Of a stretch of DNA of 64,000 bases, positions 1-7,717 are shown piece after piece. The position numbers and the translations under genes are program-made. This DNA is from Thiocystis violascens DSM 198 (GTDB lineage Bacteria; Pseudomonadota; Gammaproteobacteria; Chromatiales; Chromatiaceae): assembly GCF_000227745.2 (NCBI RefSeq), contig NC_018012.1, positions 2,017,478 to 2,081,477 on the forward strand, read 5' to 3'. The notes under the pieces were generated by a model that saw only the letters and a program-made list of their open reading frames with translations, made no database searches and was not told the origin of the DNA. Positions within the stretch are counted from its first letter, which is position 1. Each line of letters opens with the position of its first letter.

Positions 1-1177
1 TCCCGACCATCTGGCGGCTGATGCCCTGGGCGTTGCGGTTGATACGTTGCTGCAGGCGTTCCAGACGCGCCTTTTTCTCGTCCAGCGAGACATCATCCGG
101 GAAGTCCGCGGCTGGGGTGCCGGGGCGGCGGCTGTAGATGAAACTGTAACTGTGATCGAAATCGAGATCGTCGACCAGCGCCAGCGTGGCGGCGAAGTCG
201 TCCTCGGTCTCGCCCGGGAAGCCGACGATGAAATCGGAGGACAGATGGATGCCGGGCCGCGCCTGCCGCAGCCGCTGGATTTTGGCGCGATAGTCCGCTG
301 CCGTGTGACCGCGCTTCATAGCGGCCAGAATGCGGTCCGAGCCGGACTGCACCGGCAGATGCAGAAAACTGACCAGTTCGGGCACCTCCGCGAAGACCTC
401 GATCAGGCTATCCGAGAATTCGCGCGGATGGCTGGTGGTGAAGCGGATCCGGTCGATCCCGTCGATGGCGGCGACATAGCGAATCAGGAGCGCCAGATCG
501 GCGGTCTCGCCCTCCGGACCTGCCCCGAGCGAAGCCGAAGGGTCGGACATCGGTCCGCGATAGGCATTGACGTTCTGTCCCAGTAAATTGACCTCGCGCA
601 CGCCCTGCTCGGCCAACCCCGCGACCTCGGCGATCACGTCATCGAAGGGACGGCTGATCTCCTCGCCGCGGGTATAGGGCACGACGCAATAGGTGCAGTA
701 TTTGGAGCAGCCCTCCATCACCGAAACGAAGGCCGTCGGCCCCTCGGCGCGTGGTGTCGGCAGACAGTCGAACTTTTCGATTTCCGGGAAGGACACGTCC
801 ACCTGGGGCAGCCGATCGGTCCGGAGATCCTTCAGCATTTGCGGCAGCCGGTGCAGGGTCTGCGGGCCGAACACCAGATCCACATAGGGCGCCCGCTCGC
901 GGATCGCCGCCCCTTCCTGACTCGCCACGCAACCGCCGACGCCGATCACCAGATCCGGGCGCGCGACCTTCCAGGGGCGCCAGCGCCCGAGTTGGGAGAA
1001 GACCTTTTCCTGCGCCTTCTCGCGGATGGAGCAGGTATTGAGCAGCAGAACGTCGGCGTCTTCCGGACGCGCCGTCAGTTCCAGCCCTGCGGACACGCGA
1101 AGCACGTCCGCGATCCGGGCGGAGTCGTACTCGTTCATCTGACAACCGTAGGTCTGGATATAGAGCTTGCGATGCAT
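1..1177 (-). CDS. miaB: MiaB, tRNA methylthiotransferase (C-terminus off window)
   Basis: Radical-SAM methylthiotransferase that converts i6A37 to ms2i6A37 in tRNAs reading UNN codons. The protein begins [19 protein letters not shown], the UPF0004 domain with the first auxiliary-cluster Cys. Other Cys ligands follow in [12 protein letters not shown] and [11 protein letters not shown]. The radical-SAM motif is CSKYCTYC (in [19 protein letters not shown]), and the conserved [10 protein letters not shown] and [12 protein letters not shown] segments follow. The C-terminal TRAM part lies beyond base 1. The start at 1177 puts the first Cys about ten residues in, as in the family. Odd: in the loop after [11 protein letters not shown] there is an in-frame extra stretch ([13 protein letters not shown]) that coincides with a short extragenic repeat sequence at 519-543. 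Identity is secure. Confidence 0.95.
   Translation of the reverse strand, partial: MHRKLYIQTYGCQMNEYDSARIADVLRVSAGLELTARPEDADVLLLNTCSIREKAQEKVFSQLGRWRPWKVARPDLVIGVGGCVASQEGAAIRERAPYVDLVFGPQTLHRLPQMLKDLRTDRLPQVDVSFPEIEKFDCLPTPRAEGPTAFVSVMEGCSKYCTYCVVPYTRGEEISRPFDDVIAEVAGLAEQGVREVNLLGQNVNAYRGPMSDPSASLGAGPEGETADLALLIRYVAAIDGIDRIRFTTSHPREFSDSLIEVFAEVPELVSFLHLPVQSGSDRILAAMKRGHTAADYRAKIQRLRQARPGIHLSSDFIVGFPGETEDDFAATLALVDDLDFDHSYSFIYSRRPGTPAADFPDDVSLDEKKARLERLQQRINRNAQGISRQMVG
519..543. repeat. RPE/REP-like repeat half-copy inside miaB
   Basis: The plus-strand string from 519 (CCTGCCCCGAGCGAAGCCG, then AAGGG) nearly matches the core of the intergenic repeat at 60207-60231 and is related to 36285-36310. 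It falls in frame in miaB, in the loop between the [11 protein letters not shown] motif and the [15 protein letters not shown] helix. Homologues such as the E. coli enzyme have an unrelated short loop there. This looks like a repeat tolerated in a surface loop. Confidence 0.6.
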
Positions 1178-1315
1178 GAGAGGATGTTGGGAAGGGCGAA
1201 CGGTCACGATGATCGTCTCGTCCAGGAAGATGGGGACGCGGAGGCGATCGACAACCCCTTGAACGGGAAGATGCCGGGAATACCGCTGCGTGACAATGTA
1301 GAGACAGCGTAACCG

Positions 1316-1702
1316 AACGAATTCGGACTTTGCAACCGCCGCGAGGTGTTGCTGGAGACCGACTGGGTCGTCAGACCGGACACGATCCTCCGGCCGGACG
1401 TGGCGCTGGTGTGCCATGACGACAACCCGAGACATATCGCCAGGGCACCTGAAATCGTCTTTGAGGTCATCAGCCCGTCCACGGCAAAACGCGACGAGGG
1501 GCTGAAGCGGCGCGAGTATGAAGAAGCGGGCGTCAAGTATTACGCGCTGATCTACCCGGAGACACTGATCGCGACACTCTATCGACAGGATGGCGACGCC
1601 TTTCGCAAAGTCGCCGAGTACGAGACGGAACGCTTTGAATTCGAGGGACTTCCCTGCCGGGTAGCAGTCGATTTCGCGACGGTGTTTCGACGGTTTCGAT
1701 GA
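1316..1702 (+). pseudogene. Uma2-family nuclease remnant (5' truncated)
   Basis: The frame encodes about 118-129 residues matching the C-terminal two thirds of Uma2/DUF820 proteins, a PD-(D/E)XK-fold restriction-like family. Visible motifs are [22 protein letters not shown] (catalytic Asp region), [19 protein letters not shown] (E-x-S/K core) and [17 protein letters not shown]. Full Uma2 proteins are about 180-200 residues and begin with a helical segment ending in a glycine-rich strand. Here the frame is closed by a TAA at 1310-1312 and nothing recognisable lies upstream before miaB. The only possible start is a GTG at 1346, without a clear ribosome binding site. I read it as a decayed fragment. 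An unusually short functional member is less likely. Confidence 0.6.
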
Positions 1703-1802
1703 GTCCTGTCGGTCGGGATGAGATCCGCCAAAAAACACGAAAAGACAAAAACCTGTAAGTCAAGAGAGCAGCTCAGAGCAAGAAAGCAGCTACTCGATTC
1801 TA

Positions 1803-1816
1803 TTGATCCAGATCAA
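1803..1816. promoter_or_regulatory. FNR/Anr-type binding site
   Basis: TTGATCCAGATCAA is a perfect match to the FNR consensus TTGAT-N4-ATCAA. It lies 342 bases upstream of the nrdD start, in the only intergenic region that could drive the anaerobic reductase. FNR activation of nrdDG under anoxia is established in E. coli; regulation here is inferred from the site. Confidence 0.75.
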
Positions 1817-2007
1817 TCAATCCGAATTCGACGGATGAAACCGCCGTGCCACGTCGGAAGCAAAAAAGCGATAGAAATCAATTTTTCACAGTTTGAAAAC
1901 ACCTCGCCGACCCGCCATTTTCCATGGCAAGCCGTTGAAATCCTTCCATCTCCGCACGCCACGACGACTCGACGGACCTTCAGCAGACCGACTTATTTTG
2001 CCTCTGT

Positions 2008-2055
2008 TCACAGCATTTAGTCGGGACTACACTTGCAAACCACAAGATATAGTGC
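2008..2055. promoter_or_regulatory. Tandem NrdR-box-like sites
   Basis: The 16-mer at 2040-2055 (CCACAAGATATAGTGC) follows the NrdR-box pattern acaCwAtATaTwGwgt closely. A weaker copy at 2008-2023 (TCACAGCATTTAGTCG) keeps the C-w and T-w-G-w ends. The two starts are 32 bases apart, which is the usual spacing of paired NrdR boxes on one helical face. They sit about 100 bases upstream of nrdD. Binding by the ATP/dATP-sensing repressor NrdR would reduce expression. The second box is weak, so this is a probable site. Confidence 0.6.
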
Positions 2056-2157
2056 TTCAACCCAATATCGGTTTTCTCCTCTCGGATCGCCAAAGGATCT
2101 GAATTTGGACGAAAAAACCGCCCAATGACCAAATAACGAACCCCCAGAGGCCCCACG

Positions 2158-5100
2158 ATGGGAACCGACACGAACTTTCCGACCCTGCCAACCCGCGTAC
2201 TCAAGCGCGACGGGGTCGAGGTTCGCTTCGACGCCGCCAAGATCGAGTCGGCGATTCTGCGCGCCGGTCAGGCCAGTGGCGAGTTCGGTCCTTTAGAGGC
2301 CGGATTGTTGACGGCCCAGGTCATCAAAGTGCTGGCCCACCGCTTTAGCGATGGGCGCCTGCCGGATATCGAGGGCATTCAGGACGTGGTGGAACAGACG
2401 CTGATCAGCGCCAACCACTTCGGCACCGCCCGCTCCTACATCGTCTATCGCGAGCAACATCACAAACTGCGCACCGACCACCGCACCCTGGTGGATGTCG
2501 GCGCCTCGATCGATGAGTATCTCGACCGCTCGGACTGGCGGGTCGCGGCCAACGCCAACCAGGGCTATTCGCTGGGCGGGCTGATCCTCAATACCTCGGG
2601 CAAGGTGATCGCCAATTACTGGCTGAATCATGTCTATCCGCCCGAGATCGGCGCGGCCCATCGCGAGGGCGATTATCATATCCATGACCTGGACATGCTC
2701 GCCGGATACTGCGCCGGCTGGTCGCTGCGCACCCTGCTCAACGAGGGGCTGAACGGGGTGCCGGGCAAGGTCGAGGCGGCGCCGCCCAAGCACATGTCCT
2801 CGGCCATCGGACAGATCGTCAACTTTCTCGGCACCCTGCAAAACGAGTGGGCTGGCGCCCAGGCGTTTTCGAGCTTCGATACCTACATGGCGCCGTTCGT
2901 CCGCATCGACGGGCTGGATTATCGCCATGTCAAGCAGGCGATTCAGGAGCTTATCTATAACCTGAATGTGCCGTCGCGGTGGGGGTGCCAATGCGTCGAC
3001 GAAGCGACCGAATGTCTAACCGAGCATGGCTGGAAGCGCCATGACCAGATCGGGAAGGGTGAGCGTATCGCCACCTTCGATTGGCGCAACAACCGTCTGG
3101 AATATCTCGAACCGCTAGCGCTGAATGCCTACGACTTCGACGGCGACATGTACGTGCTGCGCAATCGCACGCAGGAACAATGGATCACGCCGGGCCACAA
3201 GGTCTTGCGCAAGGTCTTCAACTCGGAGAACCGCTGGGTTCTGGAAGATATCGAGCAGGTTGCCGAACTCAAGTCCCCGGTCATCGTTCCCAATGCCTGG
3301 GAGACCACGTCGACGACCGAGATCGATGACCGGATCGTCATGCTGCTGGCTTGGGTGGTGGCGGAAGGCAACTTCGATTTCCATGCCGATCGCCGGCGGG
3401 TCAGTCTCTTCCAGTCGAGCGGCCATGCGGAAAACGCGGCCGAGATCGAGTGGCTACTGAATGAACTCGGCTTCAGCTTTCATCTCTGGGAGCAGACCGG
3501 AACCTATGCGAATTTCCCCGTCTATCGCTATCGGCTGAACAAGGAAGGCAGTGAGTTCGTTCTGATCTACACGGAACGCAAATGCGTGCCCGACATCATC
3601 CGGACCCTGTCCGCCCGCCAGATCCGTCTCTTCCTGGATACCTATATCAAGGGCGACGGCAGTATCGAACCTAGCGGGCGCATCCGGATCTACACCAATG
3701 ATCGCGACAATCTCGACGCGCTACAGGAACTCTGCGTGCTCGCCGGTTATGGCAGCAGCGTCTATACGCGCAAGGATTCGGGCGTTCATGTTCTGAACCT
3801 GATCCGCAACCGCGAGACCTATATCCAGCTCATCGAGCGCCGGCCTTACAAGGGCAAGGTCTGGTGTCCGACGACCCGCAACGGCACCTTCGTCGCACGT
3901 CGCCATGGCAAGACCTTCATCACTGGCAATACTCCTTTCACCAATCTGACCTTCGACTGGGTCTGCCCCGAGGATCTGCGCGAGCAGGTGCCGGTGATCG
4001 CGGGCGTGGAGCAGTCATTTACCTATGGCGAGCTTCAGGCCGAGATGGACCTGATCAACCGCGCCTATATCGAGGTCATGACCGAGGGCGATGCGAAGGG
4101 ACGCATCTTCACCTTCCCGATCCCGACCTACAATATCACCAACGATTTCCCGTGGGAGAGCGAAAACGCGGACCATCTCTTTGAAATGACGGCGAAATAT
4201 GGCCTCCCCTATTTTCAAAATTTCTTGAACTCCGAACTGACCCCGAACATGGTCCGTTCCATGTGCTGCCGGTTGCAACTGGATCTGCGCGAATTGCTCA
4301 AGCGCGGCAACGGCCTCTTCGGTTCGGCGGAGCAGACCGGATCGCTGGGCGTGGTCACGATCAACTGCGCGCGGCTCGGCTTCACCCATCGCGGCGACGA
4401 GCCGGGTCTGCTGGCGCGGCTCGATGAACTCCTGAACCTGGCGCGCAACAGTCTGGAGATCAAGCGCAAGGTCATCCAGCGTCACATGGACGCCGGGCTT
4501 TTCCCCTACACCAAGCGCTATCTGGGCACCCTGCGCAATCATTTCTCGACCATTGGCGTGAACGGGATCAACGAGATGATCCGCAATTTCACCAACGACG
4601 CCGAGGACATCACGACGACGCGGGGCCATCAGATGGCCTGCCGACTGCTCGACCATGTGCGCGCGCGCATGGTGGAGTTTCAGGAGGCCACCGGGAGCAT
4701 GTACAACCTGGAGGCCACGCCCGCCGAGGGGACGACGTACCGCTTCGCGCGGGAGGACCAGAAGCGTTTTCCCGGCATCCTTCAGGCCGGCACCTTTGAT
4801 ACGCCCTACTACACCAACAGTTCGCAACTGCCGGTGGGATTCACCGATGACCCCTTCGAGGCGCTTGCCATGCAGGAGGCGTTGCAGAGCAAATATACCG
4901 GCGGCACCGTGCTGCATCTTTATATGAGCGAGCAGGTCTCGTCCACGGATGCCTGCAAACGGCTGGTGCGCCGCTCGCTGGAGAATTTCCGCCTGCCCTA
5001 TATCACGGTCACGCCAGTGTTCTCGATCTGTCCCAAACACGGCTACATCGCTGGCGAACATCCTTTCTGCCCGATCTGCGACCAGGAAATCATCGCCCGC

Positions 5101-5166
5101 AAGCAGGCCGAACATGATCGCACCGTCACCGAGCGCAAAGACTCGGCACGAACCAGCGCTGATTAA
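2158..5166 (+). CDS. nrdD: NrdD, anaerobic ribonucleoside-triphosphate reductase with intein
   Basis: Catalytic subunit of the class III reductase, which makes dNTPs from NTPs without oxygen. The 1002-residue precursor contains an ATP-cone (about residues 12-105, starting TRVLKRDGVEVRFDAAKIE). It continues with the NrdD barrel (YHIHDLDMLAGYCAGWS, then SRWGCQ), an intein (residues 279-591) and the remaining barrel (TPFTNLTFDW, SMCCRLQLD, GVNGINEM). At the end is a Zn site with Cys at about 958, 974 and 977 (ICPKHGY, CPICDQE). Without the intein the host protein is 689 residues. Odd: it stops right after the Zn site, so the glycyl-radical motif that normally ends NrdD is missing from this chain and appears in the next gene in the same frame. 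The activase NrdG follows. Confidence 0.93.
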   Translation: MGTDTNFPTLPTRVLKRDGVEVRFDAAKIESAILRAGQASGEFGPLEAGLLTAQVIKVLAHRFSDGRLPDIEGIQDVVEQTLISANHFGTARSYIVYREQHHKLRTDHRTLVDVGASIDEYLDRSDWRVAANANQGYSLGGLILNTSGKVIANYWLNHVYPPEIGAAHREGDYHIHDLDMLAGYCAGWSLRTLLNEGLNGVPGKVEAAPPKHMSSAIGQIVNFLGTLQNEWAGAQAFSSFDTYMAPFVRIDGLDYRHVKQAIQELIYNLNVPSRWGCQCVDEATECLTEHGWKRHDQIGKGERIATFDWRNNRLEYLEPLALNAYDFDGDMYVLRNRTQEQWITPGHKVLRKVFNSENRWVLEDIEQVAELKSPVIVPNAWETTSTTEIDDRIVMLLAWVVAEGNFDFHADRRRVSLFQSSGHAENAAEIEWLLNELGFSFHLWEQTGTYANFPVYRYRLNKEGSEFVLIYTERKCVPDIIRTLSARQIRLFLDTYIKGDGSIEPSGRIRIYTNDRDNLDALQELCVLAGYGSSVYTRKDSGVHVLNLIRNRETYIQLIERRPYKGKVWCPTTRNGTFVARRHGKTFITGNTPFTNLTFDWVCPEDLREQVPVIAGVEQSFTYGELQAEMDLINRAYIEVMTEGDAKGRIFTFPIPTYNITNDFPWESENADHLFEMTAKYGLPYFQNFLNSELTPNMVRSMCCRLQLDLRELLKRGNGLFGSAEQTGSLGVVTINCARLGFTHRGDEPGLLARLDELLNLARNSLEIKRKVIQRHMDAGLFPYTKRYLGTLRNHFSTIGVNGINEMIRNFTNDAEDITTTRGHQMACRLLDHVRARMVEFQEATGSMYNLEATPAEGTTYRFAREDQKRFPGILQAGTFDTPYYTNSSQLPVGFTDDPFEALAMQEALQSKYTGGTVLHLYMSEQVSSTDACKRLVRRSLENFRLPYITVTPVFSICPKHGYIAGEHPFCPICDQEIIARKQAEHDRTVTERKDSARTSAD
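2992..3930 (+). other. Intein with LAGLIDADG endonuclease inside NrdD
   Basis: 313 residues interrupt NrdD between SRWGCQ and TPFTNLTFDW. The first residue is Cys (CVDEATECLTEHGWKR, block A), block B is QWITPGHKVLR, and the last residue is Asn followed by Thr+1 (KTFITGN then T). Two LAGLIDADG helices are visible: LLAWVVAEGNF (intein residue about 118) and FLDTYIKGDGSIE (about 213). Both keep an acidic residue (E, D), so the homing nuclease may be active. The penultimate residue is Gly instead of the usual His, a variant known in some inteins. The ends are set by the host sequence, which is continuous after removal. Confidence 0.92.
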
Positions 5167-5199
5167 ATCAATCCAATAATGTATCAGGAAAGCGACAAC

Positions 5200-5388
5200 A
5201 TGAACGATACCCGCATCGAACTCAAGACTGAGGAACGCACGCCTTGCGAAGTGTGGACCCGCGTCATGGGCTATCACCGTCCGGTTTCCGCATTCAACAA
5301 TGGCAAGCGTGCCGAGCATGCCGAGCGTTGTTATTTTTCGGAGCAACCGCAAGTCGCGCAGCGCCGCGTGGAGCAGTTGGCGGCTTAG
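5200..5388 (+). CDS. Separate glycyl-radical domain peptide of NrdD
   Basis: A 62-residue protein starting at ATG 5200, preceded by AGGAA (5186-5190) nine bases upstream. It begins 33 bases after the nrdD stop, in the same frame. Its core CEVWTRVMGYHRPVSAFNNG with KRAEHAERCYF downstream corresponds to the extreme C-terminus of class III reductases, where the Gly in the R-V-x-G-Y motif holds the stable radical installed by NrdG. The upstream nrdD chain lacks this motif. The simplest reading is a two-chain NrdD, analogous to the YfiD/GrcA radical domain of pyruvate formate-lyase. Alternatives are read-through of the single TAA at 5164-5166 or a recent nonsense mutation. The local ribosome binding site favours separate translation. 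Confidence 0.8.
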   Translation: MNDTRIELKTEERTPCEVWTRVMGYHRPVSAFNNGKRAEHAERCYFSEQPQVAQRRVEQLAA

Positions 5389-5422
5389 CATTCATGGCGT
5401 TGTGGTCCGGCACCGATCGAGT

Positions 5423-6136
5423 ATGAACGTGACGCCGACGGTCAATGCCGAATCCCTGCGGATCGGCGGACTCACCCGCCTGACGACCATCGATTATCCA
5501 GGCGAGCTGGCCGCCGTGGTCTTCTGTCAGGGCTGCCCCTGGCGCTGTCGTTACTGCCATAACCGAGACCTGCTCGATCCCGAGGCGGACACTGTCGTTG
5601 ATTGGCGCAAAGTGATCCAGTTTCTGACTCAGCGACGGGGATTGCTCGATGCGGTGGTGTTCAGCGGCGGAGAACCGACCGCTCAACAGGCGCTCCCGGC
5701 GGCGATATCCGAAGCGCGGGCGCTGGGCTTCAAGATCGGCTTACATACGAACGGGGCCTATCCCGAACGCTTGCAACGTCTGTTGCCCCTGCTGGATTGG
5801 GTGGGTCTGGACATCAAGGCGCTGCCCGAGGTCTATGACCGGATCACGGACGTCGAAGGCTCGGGGAAACCGGCCTGGAAGAGTCTGTCGCTGCTGCTGG
5901 AGTCGGGGGTTGCGCTGGAGGTCCGCACCACCGTGATGCCTGACTGGGCACCGCCGGAGGTCGCCGCCATCGCGCATGCACTCGCGGATGCTGGCGTGAA
6001 GGACTATGCCTTGCAGGGCTGCGAAACCCACCACGCACTGGATCGGAATCTCCCTGATCGCCGCTTTTCGTTACGGGAACTCGCCGGACACATCGAGACC
6101 GGGCGTTTTGCGCGCTTCTCGCTCCGGGAAGCCTGA
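5423..6136 (+). CDS. nrdG: NrdG, anaerobic reductase activating enzyme (radical SAM)
   Basis: A 237-residue radical-SAM activase that abstracts hydrogen from the NrdD glycine. The cluster motif is CQGCPWRCRYCHN (CxxxCxxC preceded by an extra Cys). It is followed by VFSGGEPTAQQ (SAM-binding GGE) and the strand-rich LGFKIGLHTNGAYPE and DWVGLDIKAL segments. The start at 5423 (MNVTPTVNAESLRIGGLTRL) is chosen because the frame upstream overlaps the radical-peptide gene and is not conserved-looking. It lies 34 bases after the radical-domain gene, so nrdD, the small gene and nrdG form one operon. Convergent with the rlpA-like gene beyond. Confidence 0.92.
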   Translation: MNVTPTVNAESLRIGGLTRLTTIDYPGELAAVVFCQGCPWRCRYCHNRDLLDPEADTVVDWRKVIQFLTQRRGLLDAVVFSGGEPTAQQALPAAISEARALGFKIGLHTNGAYPERLQRLLPLLDWVGLDIKALPEVYDRITDVEGSGKPAWKSLSLLLESGVALEVRTTVMPDWAPPEVAAIAHALADAGVKDYALQGCETHHALDRNLPDRRFSLRELAGHIETGRFARFSLREA

Positions 6137-6149
6137 ATCGAAACCACAT

Positions 6150-6210
6150 CCGGCATGACACGCATCGTTTTGCGTCGCTATCGCTCGGCAGACGATGCAT
6201 GTCATGCCGG
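6150..6210. terminator. Inverted repeat between convergent nrdG and rlpA-like gene
   Basis: An 18-base arm at 6150-6167 (CCGGCATGACACGCATCG) pairs with 6193-6210 with one mismatch, around a loop of 25 bases. There is no long T-run. Its position between two converging stop codons suggests a bidirectional transcription end or mRNA-stabilising hairpin. Confidence 0.5.
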
Positions 6211-6217
6211 ACGTGGC

Positions 6218-6658
6218 TTAAAACAGATCCATCATCATAGTTTGGGCCGCATCGGTCGGTATGCCCGAGCGCGAGAAACGGTCCTCGTTGGCGGCACTCA
6301 CAACCTGGAGTTCAACCCGCGCGGTTCCGCTGCCGAGCATGCCAATCTCCCTGGCAGCGCCCTTGGAGAGATCGATCATGCGGCCATGGGCGTAGGGGCC
6401 ACGATCATTGATGGTGACTTCGACCGAGCGGCCATTGGCCTTGTTGGTGACCATCACCTTGGTGCCAAAACTCAAGGTCTTGTGCGCCGCGGTCAAGGCA
6501 TTCGTATTGAACCTTGCGCCACTGGCGGTCTTGCGGCCATTGAAACGATCCGCGTAGTAGGAGGCGGTGCCTTCGGTGACGACTGCATGCGTCTGCGTCG
6601 TCGGCAGGATTGAAAGTGTCAGTAGAAACGGGGATAGCCATCTGCGTCGTTTAACCAA
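6218..6658 (-). CDS. RlpA-like double-psi beta-barrel protein
   Basis: A 146-residue exported protein. The N-terminus has a signal peptide (KRRRWLSPFLLTLSILP, with cleavage after QTHA). The remainder is the RlpA double-psi barrel: GTASYYADRFNGRKTASG, FGTKVMVTNKANGRSVEV, INDRGPYAHGRMIDLS. Acidic and His positions of the barrel active site (D in NDRGP, H in YAHGR) are kept. RlpA proteins are septal or periplasmic lytic transglycosylases acting on denuded peptidoglycan. This short form has no SPOR domain and no lipobox Cys, so it is probably a soluble periplasmic member, and activity is uncertain. Confidence 0.85.
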   Translation of the reverse strand: MVKRRRWLSPFLLTLSILPTTQTHAVVTEGTASYYADRFNGRKTASGARFNTNALTAAHKTLSFGTKVMVTNKANGRSVEVTINDRGPYAHGRMIDLSKGAAREIGMLGSGTARVELQVVSAANEDRFSRSGIPTDAAQTMMMDLF

Positions 6659-6840
6659 AACGCTTCCTCTTTCAGTCTCGTTGTGGTGTATGGGCGCCTC
6701 GGTAAGGACCCTTCGTCTTCGATCCGAAGGGCTATTTTACAGGGTGAGGGGCGTGCTTGACCACCCCTCCAATCAAATGAGAGTCAATTGCAACATAACC
6801 GAAACATTGGCGCCGCGAGACGCGCCTGAACCGGCGCACC

Positions 6841-7620
6841 TCAGGAAGCCGGGATTTTCTGGTCCGCCTTGCCGTTGGAGTCGAAATCGATCTCGTCCCA
6901 AAAATCCTCCTGGCCTTCCGCCGAGGGCGGATTGCCGTCATGGACCAGGTTGAGTCGGCGCTGCAGATAGGCATCGCGCAGAAAGCCATAAGAATCCAGT
7001 GCGGCATCCTCCAGGATCTGACCGGCGGTGAGATATTGGGCCCGGCGATCGACGAACTGCAGACCCAACAGACTCCAGTAGATTTTGTCCTCCCGGATAT
7101 TAATCAGAGGATCCGTGAACACGTCGCCGGCCAGGCCGATCGTATCGCGCATGCTGCTCGGCCCCAGGATAGGCAGCATCAGAAAGGCGCCCGATTCAAG
7201 CCCCCAGTAACCGAGCGTCTGGCCAAAATCTTCCTTGTAGCTCGGCAGACCCACGTTGGTGGCGACGTCGAAAATCCCCAGCACTCCAACCGTGGAGTTG
7301 ATGAAGAGTCGTCCCACATCGCTCCCCGCCCGCGACATCTTGAACTGAAGGACATTATTCACCGCCGAGGTCACGTCGGCGATGTTATGAAAGAAATTGG
7401 TGACGCCGCGATCGACCGGCTCGGGCGTAATCGCCTGATAGCCCTTGGCGACAGGTTGCAGAAACGCCTTGTCGAAATCGGAGTTAAAACGGTAGACCGC
7501 CCGGTTGAACGGCTCCAGCGGGTCGCGCGGATCGGGCACCCGGTCCGGATTCGTGGCACAACCGCTGGCCAACAGGGCGATACACACCCCCCCCAACCAG
7601 CCCGACCGGAATGCGTCCAT
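6841..7620 (-). CDS. mlaA: MlaA (VacJ) outer-membrane phospholipid-transport lipoprotein
   Basis: A 259-residue lipoprotein. The lipobox is IALLASGC (Cys at residue 21). The mature part carries DPLEPFNRAVYRFNSDFDKA, the helical VTNFFHNIADVTSAVNNVLQ segment and DFGQTLGYWGLESGAFLMLP, then SMRDTIGLAGD, all hallmarks of the MlaA ring that removes phospholipid from the outer leaflet together with porins. The start at 7620 is preferred over 7641 and 7635 because an AAGGGT box lies just upstream and the signal peptide then has normal length. The other mla genes are not in the window, which is common. Confidence 0.93.
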   Translation of the reverse strand: MDAFRSGWLGGVCIALLASGCATNPDRVPDPRDPLEPFNRAVYRFNSDFDKAFLQPVAKGYQAITPEPVDRGVTNFFHNIADVTSAVNNVLQFKMSRAGSDVGRLFINSTVGVLGIFDVATNVGLPSYKEDFGQTLGYWGLESGAFLMLPILGPSSMRDTIGLAGDVFTDPLINIREDKIYWSLLGLQFVDRRAQYLTAGQILEDAALDSYGFLRDAYLQRRLNLVHDGNPPSAEGQEDFWDEIDFDSNGKADQKIPAS

Positions 7621-7717
7621 CTCAACACCCTTCATTGGCAATTTCTGTTTTCCCAGTGGAGTTGCGAAATCCTATCACAGCGCCAGCCACCCCCGGAGAT
7701 CGGACTGAGCACGGACT

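Larger units (their letters stand above)
1703..2157. other. Intergenic regulatory region upstream of nrdD
   Basis: About 455 bases without a gene. AT content is higher than in the surrounding coding DNA. It carries an FNR-type dyad and a pair of NrdR-like boxes (listed separately), so it is best read as the control region of the anaerobic ribonucleotide reductase operon. Confidence 0.7.

Noticed and set aside
1204..1536. Minus-strand frame of 110 codons between miaB and nrdD
   Set aside because: It is antisense to the Uma2 remnant, which shows real family motifs on the plus strand.
4015..5391. Long minus-strand open frame of 458 codons
   Set aside because: It is the shadow of nrdD: composition follows the complementary strand of a GC-rich gene and no family pattern is visible.
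6700..6740. Possible terminator hairpin (CCCTTCG with CGAAGGG)
   Set aside because: The stem is short, and the T-rich side is on the strand opposite to the genes it would serve, so I did not call it.
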